The notes below the pieces were generated by a model, which saw only the letters and a program-made list of their open reading frames with translations, had not been told where the DNA came from and made no database searches. Positions 34,604 through 44,470 of a stretch of 64,000 nucleotides of DNA are shown here, in pieces (position 1 is the stretch's first letter; each line of letters opens with the position of its first letter). Position numbers and translations under genes: made by a program. The DNA is from Syntrophales bacterium (GTDB lineage: Bacteria > Desulfobacterota > Syntrophia > Syntrophales > UBA5619), in assembly GCA_023229765.1 (NCBI GenBank), contig JALNYO010000001.1, positions 310,001 to 374,000 on the forward strand, written 5' to 3'.

Positions 34604-37600
34604 TTAGATGGCGTCCTTTTTTACCAGGCCGCTTTTCACTTTCCTGTTCCGCGTGAAGAAATTCTGGAAGTCGTCAAACAGGTCGTAGGCGGCGGGAACC
34701 ACGACCAGCGTCAGAAAGAGGGATGTTAGCAGGCCGCCGATCACCGCGATCCCCATCGGCGCCCTTGTCTCGGCTCCTTCCCCCACCCCGAAGGCAACCG
34801 GAATCATCCCGAAAACCATCGCAAAGGTCGTCATCAGAATCGGCCTCAGCCGGACCGGGCCGGCATGGAGGATTGCCTCGCGTTTGGAATAGCCGCGTTC
34901 CCGCAAAATGTTTGCGTAATCGACAAGGAGGATCGCGTTTTTCTTGACGAGCCCCATTAACAGAATCAGGCCGATGAAACTGAAAATGCTCAGGGTCTGC
35001 CCGGTTAGCAGCAGCGCGCCGAAGGCCCCGATAAAGGAAAGGGGCATCGCCAGAAGCACCGTGAACGGGTGGACAAAGCTTTCGAACTGGGCGGCCAGCA
35101 CCATGTAGGCCATGCCCACCCCAAGCATGATCGCGAACATTAGAAAGCCGAACGATTCCGTCATTGTATCTGCTTGCCCGCTGTATTTGGGGATGTAATC
35201 GGGGGGCAGGATGCCCGCGGCGATTTCGTTCAAATCGGTCATGGCCGCGCCCAGCGGCTTGTCTTCCAGACTGGCGAAGAGGGTGATTGCCCTCTGCCGG
35301 TCAACCCGGTTGATGACGCTGGGCCCGCCTCCCTCGTGAATCCAGATCAGGTTGCGCAACTCAACGAGGTTCCCGCTCTTTGAGCGCACGTAAAGCAGAC
35401 CGAGATCGTCGGGATTGCTCCTATCTTCGGGATTAAGGCGGATGCGCAGGTCGTAGCGCTTGCCCCGGCTGTCGTCCTTGAACTTGGTAACCTCCGCCTC
35501 GCCGCTGACGAGCAGGTTGATCGCTTCGGCAATAGTCGCCACGTCAACGCCGAGATCGGCCGCCTTGTCGCGGTCGATCGTCACCTTCAGCTCCGGTTTT
35601 CCCATTTCGAGCGAGGTGTCGATATCGACGAATCCCTGTTTTTTTGCCAATGTCGAGGAAATCTGCCGGGTATAATCCCGGAGCGCCTCGATATCGTTTC
35701 CCCGAATGCTGTACTGGATCGGCACCTGCCGCTGCCCGCCGCCGATCATCGAAAAATCCTCTGCCGAGGCTTTAAGACCAGGAAATTCGTGTAATCTTTG
35801 ACGAATTTCCTTTTTCAGATCCATTTGGGTTTTGGCGCGCTCGCTTTTCGGCTTCAGCGAGACCATCATAATCGCCCGATACACCGTTCCCCCGATTCCC
35901 TGAACGTAATAAACCGCCCGAACCTCCGGCATTCCCCGGACGATCTGCTCCGCCGGCTGGAAGAGTTCATCCGCCTTGGCGACCGAGTAGTCGATTGGCG
36001 CCTCGAGACGGACGAGGAACTGCCCCTGATCTTCAGGCGGGGTGAGTTCCTTGCCGAGAAAGCGGGTCATGTAGATGCTGCCGATAAAAAGAACAAGCGC
36101 TCCGATCAGCATGAGCCCTCGATGATTCAGCGAAAAGCGCAGAACATGGCGGTAGCCGTTTTCTACTTTCTTATAGCCATTTTCGAAGAGCGCTGAAAAG
36201 CGGCTGGTTATGCCGGGGCGGGAAGAAGCAGCGGCGCCTTTATGAAGATCAACGCGTTTGAGAAAAATAGAGGCGAGCATCGGCGTCAGCGTAAAGGAAA
36301 CCAGAAGCGAGATGAGCACCGAAAAGACGACCGTTAGGGCGAACTGGATGAAAAAGCGGCCGATCATTCCCTTCATGAACGCGACGGGCAAAAAGATCGC
36401 GACAATCGCGAAGGTGGTCGCCATGACGGCCAGACCGATCTCCGAGGTTGCAAATGTTGCCGCCTCGCGCGGGGCCATTCCCTCTTCGACATGCCGGTAG
36501 ATGTTTTCGATGACGATGATCGCGTCGTCGATTAGCAGGCCGACGGAGAGGGTGAGGGCAAGCATCGTCATGTTATTGAAGGTGAAATCGAAGGCGCGCA
36601 AAAGCGCAAATGTGGAGATGATCGAGATCGGGAGCGCCACGGCGCTGATCAGCGTCGTCCGGACGTTGCGCAGAAAGATGAAGACGGCGAGGATGGCAAA
36701 CAGGCTTCCCAGAATAAGGTGTTTTTTCACCTCGTCGATCGAGCGGCGGATGAAGTTGGACTGGTCGATCGCGATGTTGAGGGTCATCCCCGGCGGCAGC
36801 GTGGCGCGGATATTATCAATTTCCTTCCTGACCGCGTTGACGACGGCGACGGTGTTCGTCCCCGACTGTTTCTGAATCCCCATTGCCACCGCCGGCACGC
36901 CGTTGAAGCGGACGATGGAGCGTTGTTCCTCCATCCCGTCTTCCGCCCGGCCGACGTCGCGCAGGCGGATCGGGGCGCCCTTGTCATAGGCAACGACCAG
37001 ATCGTTGAAAGCGGCGACGTTGGGAAATTCCCCTTTGATTTTGACCGTGTACTCCTTCGTCAGGCTCTCGATCCGGCCGGCCGGCAGTTCGATGTTCTGT
37101 CGCTGGAGGGCGGAAGCTATATCGCCGGCTGTCAGTCCGTAGGCCTTGAGCCTTTTCGCGTCGAGCCAGACCCGCACCTGCCGGAGCCGCAATCCCCAGA
37201 GCTGGATGTCGCCGACGCCGTTTATCCGCTGGAGTTTTTCCTTGAGCACCTCATCGACGTAAGTGGATATATCTCTGACCGATTTCTGTCCGGCCAGATT
37301 CAGCCACATTACCGCCGTTGCGTCGGGATCTACCTTCGCGATCCGCGGCTCTTCGATGTCTTCAGGGAGCTTGTTTCGGATCAGCGCCACCTTTTCCCGG
37401 ACATCCTGCACGGCCAGATCAATGTCCCGCTCCAGGACGAACTCCACTGTGATGCGCGAGCCTCCTTCGGTGCTGCTCGACGTGATCGATTTTACCCCGT
37501 TGATCGTATTTACCGCTCCTTCGATCTTGTCGGTGATGTCAACGTCAATTACCTCGGGGCTTGCCCCATTGAGGTGGGTGGAAATAGTCACGATCGGGAA

Positions 37601-37723
37601 ATCGACCTTCGGAAAGAGATCGACGCCGATTTCCGGATAACTGACCACGCCCAAAACCACCAGGGCCATGATGAACATGGTGGCGAAAACCGGTCTCTTG
37701 ACGGAGGTGTCAGCGAGCCACAT
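34604..37723 (-). CDS. RND multidrug efflux transporter (HAE1/AcrB family)
   Basis: 1039 residues. Typical N-terminus MWLADTSVKRPVFATMFIMA, GVDLFPKVDFPIVTI, and the TM4 proton-relay double aspartate in LSVGLLIDDAIIVIENI near 407. A second half-repeat follows with LLMGLVKKNAILLVDYAN. Twelve membrane helices and two large periplasmic loops are expected. It works with the membrane fusion lipoprotein, whose 3' end overlaps its start by 14 bases, and with the TolC-like protein. Substrates cannot be told from sequence. Confidence 0.95.
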   Translation of the reverse strand: MWLADTSVKRPVFATMFIMALVVLGVVSYPEIGVDLFPKVDFPIVTISTHLNGASPEVIDVDITDKIEGAVNTINGVKSITSSSTEGGSRITVEFVLERDIDLAVQDVREKVALIRNKLPEDIEEPRIAKVDPDATAVMWLNLAGQKSVRDISTYVDEVLKEKLQRINGVGDIQLWGLRLRQVRVWLDAKRLKAYGLTAGDIASALQRQNIELPAGRIESLTKEYTVKIKGEFPNVAAFNDLVVAYDKGAPIRLRDVGRAEDGMEEQRSIVRFNGVPAVAMGIQKQSGTNTVAVVNAVRKEIDNIRATLPPGMTLNIAIDQSNFIRRSIDEVKKHLILGSLFAILAVFIFLRNVRTTLISAVALPISIISTFALLRAFDFTFNNMTMLALTLSVGLLIDDAIIVIENIYRHVEEGMAPREAATFATSEIGLAVMATTFAIVAIFLPVAFMKGMIGRFFIQFALTVVFSVLISLLVSFTLTPMLASIFLKRVDLHKGAAASSRPGITSRFSALFENGYKKVENGYRHVLRFSLNHRGLMLIGALVLFIGSIYMTRFLGKELTPPEDQGQFLVRLEAPIDYSVAKADELFQPAEQIVRGMPEVRAVYYVQGIGGTVYRAIMMVSLKPKSERAKTQMDLKKEIRQRLHEFPGLKASAEDFSMIGGGQRQVPIQYSIRGNDIEALRDYTRQISSTLAKKQGFVDIDTSLEMGKPELKVTIDRDKAADLGVDVATIAEAINLLVSGEAEVTKFKDDSRGKRYDLRIRLNPEDRSNPDDLGLLYVRSKSGNLVELRNLIWIHEGGGPSVINRVDRQRAITLFASLEDKPLGAAMTDLNEIAAGILPPDYIPKYSGQADTMTESFGFLMFAIMLGVGMAYMVLAAQFESFVHPFTVLLAMPLSFIGAFGALLLTGQTLSIFSFIGLILLMGLVKKNAILLVDYANILRERGYSKREAILHAGPVRLRPILMTTFAMVFGMIPVAFGVGEGAETRAPMGIAVIGGLLTSLFLTLVVVPAAYDLFDDFQNFFTRNRKVKSGLVKKDAI

Positions 37724-38837
37724 GAACCAGCGCTCCTTCCATCAGATTGTTTTGTCCCACGGTCACAATGACTTCCTTGTCGTGCAGGCCTTCGACGATT
37801 TCCATGTATTCCCCGTATTTACTTCCTGTTATCACGTTTTTCTCCCGGGCCTTCTCTCCCTCGACGACAAAAAGTTTCGTTTTGGAGTTATCATAGAGGA
37901 GGGAGGTAACCGGCGCGACGACCCTCTCCCGCGCGGGGCCGGTATAGAGGGTTATCCGCGCGAAGAGGCCCGGTTTGAGACGTCCGTCGGCATTGGCGAC
38001 GAGCGCCTCCACCTGGAGGGTGCGGGTGCGTTCATCGAGGGCCGGCAGGATGGCGGAAAGCCGGCCGCGAAATTTTTGATCAGGAAATGAATCAGTAATA
38101 AAGTCAACCTCCTGTCCCAGTTTTAGACTTCCGACATCCTTTTCGGAGACGGAAAAGATCAGCTTCAGCAGATCGGTCCGGACGATTGACGCCAGAAAGG
38201 AGCCATTGCGGACGTAATCGCCCGCCGTTGCCCTTTTTTCCTTAACGGTTCCCGCAAGCGGGGAAAAGATTCTGGTGCGGGCAAGCCGTTCTTTTGCCAG
38301 GTTTTGTCCGGAGTGGGCCCGGGCGACCTCCGCTTCGGCCAGCTTGACGCGCGCGGCAATATCGTCAAATTGCTGCTTAGTCAAAAGCTCCTCCCGGTAG
38401 AGGGCCTCCTTGCGCTCATACTCCTGCCTTGCGTTGGCAAGGCCCGTTTCACTCTGGGCAAGCTGGGCAGCCGCCTGTTCGAGCGCCAGCCGATAATCCG
38501 TGGGCCGGATCTCGGCGATTGCCTGACCCTTCTTGACGGCAGTGCCCTCATCAACGGAAATTGAATCGAGAATGCCGTCCAACTCGGAGCTGACAGTGAC
38601 TTGATCGCGGGGTGCGAGCGAACCTATTGATTCCACAAACGGTCGGAGCGAGCGTGTTTCCGCTGCTTGCACCCGCACGTTTACCGCCGCCTGTTTGCGA
38701 ACTTTTTCCGGCGGTTTAGTGCAGCCGATGAAGCCGATTATAATAAATACGATTAGAATCAAGATGGTCTGCCGATTGATGAACATATCTGGCGACAGAG
38801 ATTCCTGTCGATCCGGGAACTGCCGGTTTTTACTCAT
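37710..38837 (-). CDS. RND efflux membrane fusion lipoprotein
   Basis: 375 residues with a lipoprotein signal (ILIVFIIIGFIGC). A biotinyl-lipoyl half-motif comes next (SIGSLAPRDQVTVSSELDGI), then a coiled-coil hairpin between about 105 and 180 (LAQSETGLANARQEYERKEA), the second lipoyl half (FSPLAGTVKEKRATAGDYVR) and beta-barrel parts. AAGGAG precedes ATG 38837. It is the periplasmic adaptor between the RND pump and the TolC-like channel. Confidence 0.93.
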   Translation of the reverse strand: MSKNRQFPDRQESLSPDMFINRQTILILIVFIIIGFIGCTKPPEKVRKQAAVNVRVQAAETRSLRPFVESIGSLAPRDQVTVSSELDGILDSISVDEGTAVKKGQAIAEIRPTDYRLALEQAAAQLAQSETGLANARQEYERKEALYREELLTKQQFDDIAARVKLAEAEVARAHSGQNLAKERLARTRIFSPLAGTVKEKRATAGDYVRNGSFLASIVRTDLLKLIFSVSEKDVGSLKLGQEVDFITDSFPDQKFRGRLSAILPALDERTRTLQVEALVANADGRLKPGLFARITLYTGPARERVVAPVTSLLYDNSKTKLFVVEGEKAREKNVITGSKYGEYMEIVEGLHDKEVIVTVGQNNLMEGALVHVAR

Positions 38838-38959
38838 TTACCGCTCCTTCTAATGCTGATTTTTCCCTCTTATTTTCACGCGAAATGCATGCCGATAAAT
38901 TGTTGATTTATAAATGGTTCCCTTCCAGGCAACCTCGACGGGCATTAAAATTCGTTTTT

Positions 38960-38980
38960 TGAACATTAAACTTCGTTTTC
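38960..38980. repeat. Solo copy of the GAACATTAAGCTTCG motif
   Basis: TGAACATTAAACTTCGTTTTC is a close copy of the motif found inside all three miniature elements, but no element ends are seen here. It may be the relic of a decayed element or an independent short repeat. Confidence 0.5.
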
Positions 38981-38991
38981 ATCCTTCTTTG

Positions 38992-39007
38992 TGACGGCAA
39001 GCCGTCA
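38992..39007. repeat. Small palindrome after tolC-like gene
   Basis: TGACGGC and GCCGTCA form perfect 7-base arms around AA, eight bases beyond the stop of the TolC-like gene. No T-run follows. It may stabilise or end the transcript. Confidence 0.45.
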
Positions 39008-39015
39008 TGAGGGTT

Positions 39016-40341
39016 TCACTTTCCCGGCGCGGGGATGCCAATTGCTGCCAGGGCCCACGGCAGACCGGCGGCTTTTTTGAGACGCAACGACGCCAGTTGG
39101 AGACGGAAAGCTGCCGCTGCCGCCTTCCGTTCCGCTGAAACCAGTAGCGTATTGGCATCCATCACGTCAAGGCTGTTGGCCAGCCCGACTTCAAACTGTC
39201 GAAAAACCGCATGATAATTTTCGCGGGCAAAAAGCAGTTGGTCTTCGAGAAAGCGCAGGATGCCCTGTTGCGTCGTCAGCTCCAGGTGGGCAGCCTTCAC
39301 CTCAATAGCAATCTCCTTTTTTACATCCTCTATTCGCAGATCTGCCTGGCGTTCGCGCACCCTCGCCTCGGAAACGTCTGCCTTCCTGAGGCCACCGTCG
39401 AAAAGCGGAAAATTCAGGGCGATTCCCCCATAAAAACTATCCCTGTTGAGGCTGCTGGTAGCCGGTTGCTGATCGGCGCCGGCGTACGCGCCGGTAACAG
39501 TCAGCGAAGGCAGAAACGCCCCTTGGGCAAAGCTGATCTGGCTGCTTGCCATCTTTTTTTGCATCTTGAGGCTTTTAATTTCCGCCCGACGAAAAAGAGC
39601 CTGTTTCTGGAGTTCGTCCAGTTCCGGGATCTCAACTTTTCGGGCAGGTTCCGGCTGGAGCGTGAAGGGGGGCTGAATTCCTACCTGGCTGGCCAGGACG
39701 GCGATCGCCAGCTCGAGGGTATTTTGAGCCTGGAGCTGATCGGATTTTGCCCCGGAAAGCTCGCTTTCGGCACGCAGCAGCGCCGTTTTGGTCACGTCGC
39801 CGATGCGTAGCCGTTTTTCGGCCGCATCCCGATAGCGGCTCAACCTCTCCAGATTCACAGCGGCGATCTCGAGATTGCGCCCGGCCAGCAGGACGTCGTA
39901 ATAGGCCGCCGCGACATTGCCGAGCAGGTAATCATCGCGCAGCGCCTCGACATCATAACGGGTTTTGAGAAGCGATTGCCGGGAAATTTCGAGCGCCGTC
40001 AACTCGCGGCCGCTGAGCGAAAGGGTTTCGTCCATCCTGACGCCCCAAGTGGAGGCGCTCTCCGGCTGCAAGACGCTGCCGGCGCTTGTAAATTTACGTT
40101 CGGAATACCGTGTCATGCCGCCCGCCGCTGTAAGGCGCGGATAAAGGTAGGAACGGGCCTTTTCGGTTCCGATTTCTGCAAGCGCGATGTTCTGCTCGGC
40201 GAGTTTCAGCTTTTCCGAGGAGGCCAGGGCGATTCGGCAGAGATCCTCCAAGGTGTAAGAATCGGCAAAAAGAGGGGCGGGCGCAGCCGCCATAATCAAC
40301 AGCAGGATTCCTGCCTGCATAAATCTCATACTTTGCTTCAT
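39016..40341 (-). CDS. TolC-family outer membrane efflux protein
   Basis: About 441 residues from the ATG at 40341 (AAGGA upstream; a GTG directly before it is less likely). A signal peptide (FMQAGILLLIMAAAPAPLFA) is followed by two TolC-type repeats. They have long alpha-helical stretches (IALASSEKLKLAEQNIALAE; RRAEIKSLKMQKKMASSQIS) and beta segments (YGGIALNFPLFDGGLRKADV). It is the outer-membrane channel of the tripartite pump and first in the operon. Confidence 0.93.
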   Translation of the reverse strand: MKQSMRFMQAGILLLIMAAAPAPLFADSYTLEDLCRIALASSEKLKLAEQNIALAEIGTEKARSYLYPRLTAAGGMTRYSERKFTSAGSVLQPESASTWGVRMDETLSLSGRELTALEISRQSLLKTRYDVEALRDDYLLGNVAAAYYDVLLAGRNLEIAAVNLERLSRYRDAAEKRLRIGDVTKTALLRAESELSGAKSDQLQAQNTLELAIAVLASQVGIQPPFTLQPEPARKVEIPELDELQKQALFRRAEIKSLKMQKKMASSQISFAQGAFLPSLTVTGAYAGADQQPATSSLNRDSFYGGIALNFPLFDGGLRKADVSEARVRERQADLRIEDVKKEIAIEVKAAHLELTTQQGILRFLEDQLLFARENYHAVFRQFEVGLANSLDVMDANTLLVSAERKAAAAAFRLQLASLRLKKAAGLPWALAAIGIPAPGK

Positions 40342-40630
40342 CACTGTTCCTTAATATGAAAATACCCCGTCCGCCATCTTTTCCTTAACGGGAGAGGGTT
40401 GTTCTGGGAGTGATTTTCATCCTTCGCAATGTCTGTCACGGGCATGATCTGAAAACTTAAAAACTGGCTACCCCATATTTTATGAGAGAATGGTATGAAG
40501 AGCGCCCACAATTGTCAAGGGGAATTTATTCTAAAATCATTTCTGTTGACACTTTTTCCTATTTAGGTTTAAACAACTCCACACTCATCGGCAGTTTATC
40601 CGAAAACCACAGAGCCTTTGGAATAATTGT

Positions 40631-41137
40631 ATGGGAAGGCAAATATTACATAAACAGACGTATTCCTCTCTGGCCATCTTTCTGGTTGCCATTGCGGTGT
40701 TTTTTATAGCCTTTAGGGGCCCTCTTTATGCCGGATTCTGGGATAAGATCAATGAAAATCTGCTGCTGATGCGCTTGGTCGGGATCGGGCAGTTCATTGG
40801 CTATCAGCGAAACGTTGATACTAAAGACCCGCTTTTCCCGATTGAGGTTGTCAGCGACGGTTTCAAAATGATCCGTGTTTACCAGGATCTTAGGGGCGCC
40901 TATCTGGTTGAGTGGAGTTGGCGGGTGCTTTTGAAAAACAAGTCATCCCGCGCGCTGGGAATCACCTTAGAGTACAAACTGCAAGATGAAGATGACTTTC
41001 TGGTGGCCGCAAGCAAGGAATCTTTGCCGAAAATTGAGGCAGGGGGGACGGTTGCCCTCGAAAAAACCGACTATCTCCTCTATGATACAGCCAAAAGGGT
41101 TGTGAACAGCAACTGGTACGTCCATCTTCAAAACTGA
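40631..41137 (+). CDS. Membrane-anchored protein of unknown function
   Basis: 168 residues. One N-terminal helix (SLAIFLVAIAVFFIAFRGPL) is followed by a soluble, probably periplasmic beta-rich domain (AYLVEWSWRVLLKNKSSRAL, GITLEYKLQDEDDF) of the FxxG/bilayer-anchored type, ending in NSNWYVHLQN. No family is recognised and no clear ribosome site is seen. It stands alone between the efflux operon and the ABC transporter genes. Confidence 0.65.
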   Translation: MGRQILHKQTYSSLAIFLVAIAVFFIAFRGPLYAGFWDKINENLLLMRLVGIGQFIGYQRNVDTKDPLFPIEVVSDGFKMIRVYQDLRGAYLVEWSWRVLLKNKSSRALGITLEYKLQDEDDFLVAASKESLPKIEAGGTVALEKTDYLLYDTAKRVVNSNWYVHLQN

Positions 41138-41180
41138 GGGGCGGAGGTTTTTCGCTGGATAATTCATCTTTTTCTTAATC

Positions 41181-41209
41181 TTGACAGCCGCAACGATTTT
41201 GTTTAAGCT
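41181..41209 (+). promoter_or_regulatory. Candidate promoter of the amino-acid ABC operon
   Basis: TTGACA (41181-41186), 17 bases, then TAAGCT (41204-41209), about 180 bases before the binding-protein gene and after the preceding stop. The -10 match is weak. Confidence 0.33.
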
Positions 41210-41386
41210 CTCGGCCCAATGTGCAACCGGTTATTATCAGAAGATGAGCCGGGCGCCGGAAAAGGGGATGGGGGAACTCTAAAAGCTGTACTGCTTTGCC
41301 ATTGCCCCTGCGAATGAATGACCACGCGGACGGAGGGTTAGACAAATTCAAGGTTTTATAATTAAATTTTGAGGGGAATGGAGTTT

Positions 41387-42148
41387 ATGAAGAAAAAAGC
41401 GGTTTTAGGAATTTTTTTGGGGTTATCGGCGGTTTTCATGATGCTTGCGGCAGCGGCTGTTGCTGCGGAAAAGGTTTATATCAACGGGATTGACGCCAAT
41501 TTCCCGCCGTTCGCGTATGTTGACAAGGCCGGCAATCCGGATGGATTCGACGTCAAGGCGCTGGACTGGATTGCCAGGGAGATGAAATTCAAGGTCAAAC
41601 ATCAGCCGATGGACTGGGACGGCATTATTCCCAGCCTGAAGGCAAAAAAGATCGATGTAGTCGCCTCCGGGATGAGCATCACCGAGGAGCGCAAAAAACA
41701 GGTTGATTTTACGACTGCCTACTGGAAGATTAAACAGGTTCTCGTCGCGAAGAAGAATGCCGCGGTAACCGCCGAGAAGGCCCTCGCCGACGGCAACAAG
41801 ATCGGGGTGCAACGCGGCACCACCGAGGCGAAGTGGATCGAGGAGAATCTGATCAAAAAGGGCGGCAAGAAATTCGAGCTCGTCCAGTACGATTCCGCGC
41901 CGCTGGCAATCGAAGATGTGGTGAACGGTCGGATTATTGCAGCCGCGATGGATGACGCCCCGGCGCTCGACGCGGTCAAGAAGAAGCCCGTCAAGATTCT
42001 GGGCGGTTTCGGGATGAAGGATGAAGAGTTCGGCTACGCAGTGCGCAAGGATGACAGGGAGTTTCTGAAAAAGCTTAACGATGGGCTGAAAAAACTGATG
42101 AAGTCGCCCTACTGGGCTGAGCTGAAAAAGAGCTACCTTGACAAATGA
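41387..42148 (+). CDS. Polar amino-acid ABC transporter, periplasmic binding protein
   Basis: About 253 residues with a signal peptide (LSAVFMMLAAAAVAA). The SBP family 3 signature is IDANFPPFAYVDKAGNPDGF, then DVVASGMSITEERKKQVDFT, GVQRGTTEAKW and a C-terminal ELKKSYLDK. ATG 41387 is preferred (GGAG close upstream), although ATG 41378 is possible. It is the first gene of a binding protein, permease, ATPase, permease operon. Confidence 0.9.
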   Translation: MKKKAVLGIFLGLSAVFMMLAAAAVAAEKVYINGIDANFPPFAYVDKAGNPDGFDVKALDWIAREMKFKVKHQPMDWDGIIPSLKAKKIDVVASGMSITEERKKQVDFTTAYWKIKQVLVAKKNAAVTAEKALADGNKIGVQRGTTEAKWIEENLIKKGGKKFELVQYDSAPLAIEDVVNGRIIAAAMDDAPALDAVKKKPVKILGGFGMKDEEFGYAVRKDDREFLKKLNDGLKKLMKSPYWAELKKSYLDK

Positions 42149-42300
42149 TGTTGGCGCGGAGGAAGTCAGACCAGAGCTTTGAAAAATGCTGAATTACCGG
42201 GGCGAAGAAAAACTCTTAAGACATTAAGACAGATGCCGGAAGGTCAGCGTGCCGACGCCTTTTAAAATTGTGCGTTTCGTTTCCGTAGAAGCGCGTATCG

Positions 42301-42334
42301 GGAAGGCCCCTCCAGAAAGGGGCCTTCCATTTTT
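42301..42334 (+). terminator. Rho-independent-type terminator between binding protein and permease genes
   Basis: GGAAGGCCCCT and AGGGGCCTTCC form perfect 11-base arms around a six-base loop, followed at once by ATTTTT. It lies 150 bases after the binding-protein gene and 18 before the first permease gene. It probably lets only part of transcription through, which keeps binding protein in excess. Confidence 0.8.
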
Positions 42335-42352
42335 CAGGGTCTTGTTAAGCCA

Positions 42353-43024
42353 ATGCCGGAAAGTTTGATCGCTATTATCGACGCCCTTCCGTATCTGTTG
42401 CAGGGTTCACTGGTTACCATCGCCGTTGTCGCCGGGGCGCTGAGTTTTGGTTTTCTGATTGGCGTTCCGCTGGCGGCCGGGCAGGTCTATGGCGGCGCGG
42501 CGATCCGCCGGAGCGTCGGAGTTTATGTCTGGTTTTTTCGCGGCATCCCGCTGCTTGTTTTTCTTTTTCTCTTTTACTTCGGTCTCTGCACGGCCCTGGG
42601 GATCAACCTTTCGGCCTTTACCGTCGCAATCATTGTGCTGGGTCTGATCAGCTCCGCCTACCAGTCCCAGATCATCCGCGGGGCGATTCAGGCGCTGCCG
42701 GAGGGACAGTTGAAGGCGGCGCGGGCGCTGGGTATGAGCGATTTTATGGCGATCTCCTCCATTATTATTCCCCAGGCGCTACGGCTTTCCATCCCCGGTT
42801 TTTCCAACGAATACTCCATTCTGCTGAAGGATTCGGCGGTTACCTACGCGCTCGGCGTGGCCGAGATCATGGCGCGCACGCACTTTGTGGCGACCAGAAC
42901 CTATCAGCACTTCCCGCTCTATTTTGCGGCGGGGGTTATTTTCATGATCCTTACCTGGCTTGGCGTAAAAGGGTTGCGGCTTCTTGAAGACAAGGTAAGA
43001 ATCCCCGGATATTCACATAATTGA
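42353..43024 (+). CDS. Amino-acid ABC transporter permease (HisM/GlnP type)
   Basis: 223 residues with several membrane helices (LLQGSLVTIAVVAGALSFGF onward). The family segment WFFRGIPLLVFLFLFYFGL is present, as is the EAA loop contacting the ATPase (ARALGMSDFMAISSIIIPQA). It follows the terminator-like hairpin and forms a heterodimer with the permease encoded at 43793. Confidence 0.92.
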   Translation: MPESLIAIIDALPYLLQGSLVTIAVVAGALSFGFLIGVPLAAGQVYGGAAIRRSVGVYVWFFRGIPLLVFLFLFYFGLCTALGINLSAFTVAIIVLGLISSAYQSQIIRGAIQALPEGQLKAARALGMSDFMAISSIIIPQALRLSIPGFSNEYSILLKDSAVTYALGVAEIMARTHFVATRTYQHFPLYFAAGVIFMILTWLGVKGLRLLEDKVRIPGYSHN

Positions 43025-43037
43025 ACGCAGGAATGAA

Positions 43038-43796
43038 ATGACGTCTCCTATTTTGCGGATTGAAAATCTATCGAAAAGATATGGGCAGCGGGAAGTTCTG
43101 AGAGGGGTGTCGCTGGAGGTGGACAAGGGCGACTTGAAAATCCTCATCGGTCCCTCCGGAGCGGGGAAAAGCACGTTTCTACACTGCATCAATTTTTTGG
43201 TGAAGCCGGATCAGGGGCGGGTCTGGCTGGACGAGCGGGAGATTCATCCCGAGCGCAAACGCGAACTGTACGCCTACCGCCAGAAGGTGGGGATGATCTT
43301 TCAGGATTTCAACCTCTTCGATCACCTCAACGCCTTGGAGAACGTCCGGATCGGTCTTACTAAGGTCAAGGGGATAGGCCGGGAGGAGGCGGGTGAGCGC
43401 GCACGGCTGGAACTCGAACGGGTCGGTTTGAAAGAGCATATCCAGAAGTACCCGGCCCAGTTGTCGGGGGGGCAGAAACAGCGGGTCTCGATCGCGCGGG
43501 CGCTGGCTATGGACCCGGAGGTGATGCTTTTGGACGAGCCCACCTCGGCCCTCGATCCGGAATTGATCGGCGAGGTGCACGCGGTTATCCGCGATCTGGG
43601 CGCGAACGGGATGACGATGATCATGGCGACTCATCAGATTGGCTTTGCCAGTTCGCTGGCAAGCGAGATCATCTTTATGGAGAACGGCTTGATCGTTGAG
43701 CAGGGAACGCCGGACAAGATATTCAACGATGCCGAACATTCGCGAACCCGCGAATTCTGCTCAAAGATCACCGATCTCTATGGGGAACGCGGATGA
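43038..43796 (+). CDS. Amino-acid ABC transporter ATP-binding protein (GlnQ/HisP type)
   Basis: 252 residues: Walker A IGPSGAGKST, Q-loop in MIFQDFNLFDHL, ABC signature QLSGGQKQRVSIARAL, Walker B VMLLDEPTSALDPE and switch His in MATHQIGFA. It powers import by the two permeases. The start is 13 bases after the first permease gene and its stop overlaps the second by ATGA. Confidence 0.95.
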   Translation: MTSPILRIENLSKRYGQREVLRGVSLEVDKGDLKILIGPSGAGKSTFLHCINFLVKPDQGRVWLDEREIHPERKRELYAYRQKVGMIFQDFNLFDHLNALENVRIGLTKVKGIGREEAGERARLELERVGLKEHIQKYPAQLSGGQKQRVSIARALAMDPEVMLLDEPTSALDPELIGEVHAVIRDLGANGMTMIMATHQIGFASSLASEIIFMENGLIVEQGTPDKIFNDAEHSRTREFCSKITDLYGERG

Positions 43797-44470
43797 CCGA
43801 AGGACTGCTCTATATACAAACAGAAGTCCTGCCCGCGCTTTTCCGGGGGTTCGGGGTCAGTTTGCAGCTCATTGTTCCCTCGGCGCTCGCCGGCCTCACA
43901 CTCGGAACAGCCGTCGGGGTTTTCCGGGTGTACGGCAGCAGTCTCGTCCGCCGGGCGGCCGATGTCTATGCCGCCTTGTTTCGGGGGATCCCGCTTGTCA
44001 TCCAGCTTTTCATCTGGTATTTCGGCTTGCCCTACTTCAACATCTACCTTAGCCCGTTTGCCGCGTCGGTTCTCGGTTTTTCACTCTGCAGCGGGGCTTA
44101 CAATTCAGAATATGTTCGGGGGGCGCTCTTGTCGATCAAGCGGGGGCAGATGCTTGCCGCCGAATCGCTCGGTTTCAGCCGAATCCGGATGATTGTCTCG
44201 ATCATCCTGCCGCAGGCGGTGCGCCGAGCCCTGCCCGGGTGCGGAAATGAGGTTATCTACCTGATTAAATATTCCTCGCTGGCCTACATGGTGACCTGTA
44301 TCGAGCTTACCGGCGAGGGGAAGATCCTGGCGTCGAACTCCTTCCGGTTCACCGAGGTGTTCCTGATAGTCGGGGCCTGCTACCTGCTGATGACGTCGGT
44401 TGCGGGGTTGATCCTTGCCCGGATGGAAAATCATTTGAGAATCCCCGGCTTCGAGCAGCAGCGAACGTGA
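43793..44470 (+). CDS. Amino-acid ABC transporter permease, second subunit
   Basis: 225 residues, multi-helix, with LFRGIPLVIQLFIWYFGLPY and the EAA loop AAESLGFSRIRMIVSIILPQ. The gene overlaps the ATPase gene by four bases. It ends the operon; no terminator was seen directly after it. Confidence 0.92.
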   Translation: MTEGLLYIQTEVLPALFRGFGVSLQLIVPSALAGLTLGTAVGVFRVYGSSLVRRAADVYAALFRGIPLVIQLFIWYFGLPYFNIYLSPFAASVLGFSLCSGAYNSEYVRGALLSIKRGQMLAAESLGFSRIRMIVSIILPQAVRRALPGCGNEVIYLIKYSSLAYMVTCIELTGEGKILASNSFRFTEVFLIVGACYLLMTSVAGLILARMENHLRIPGFEQQRT

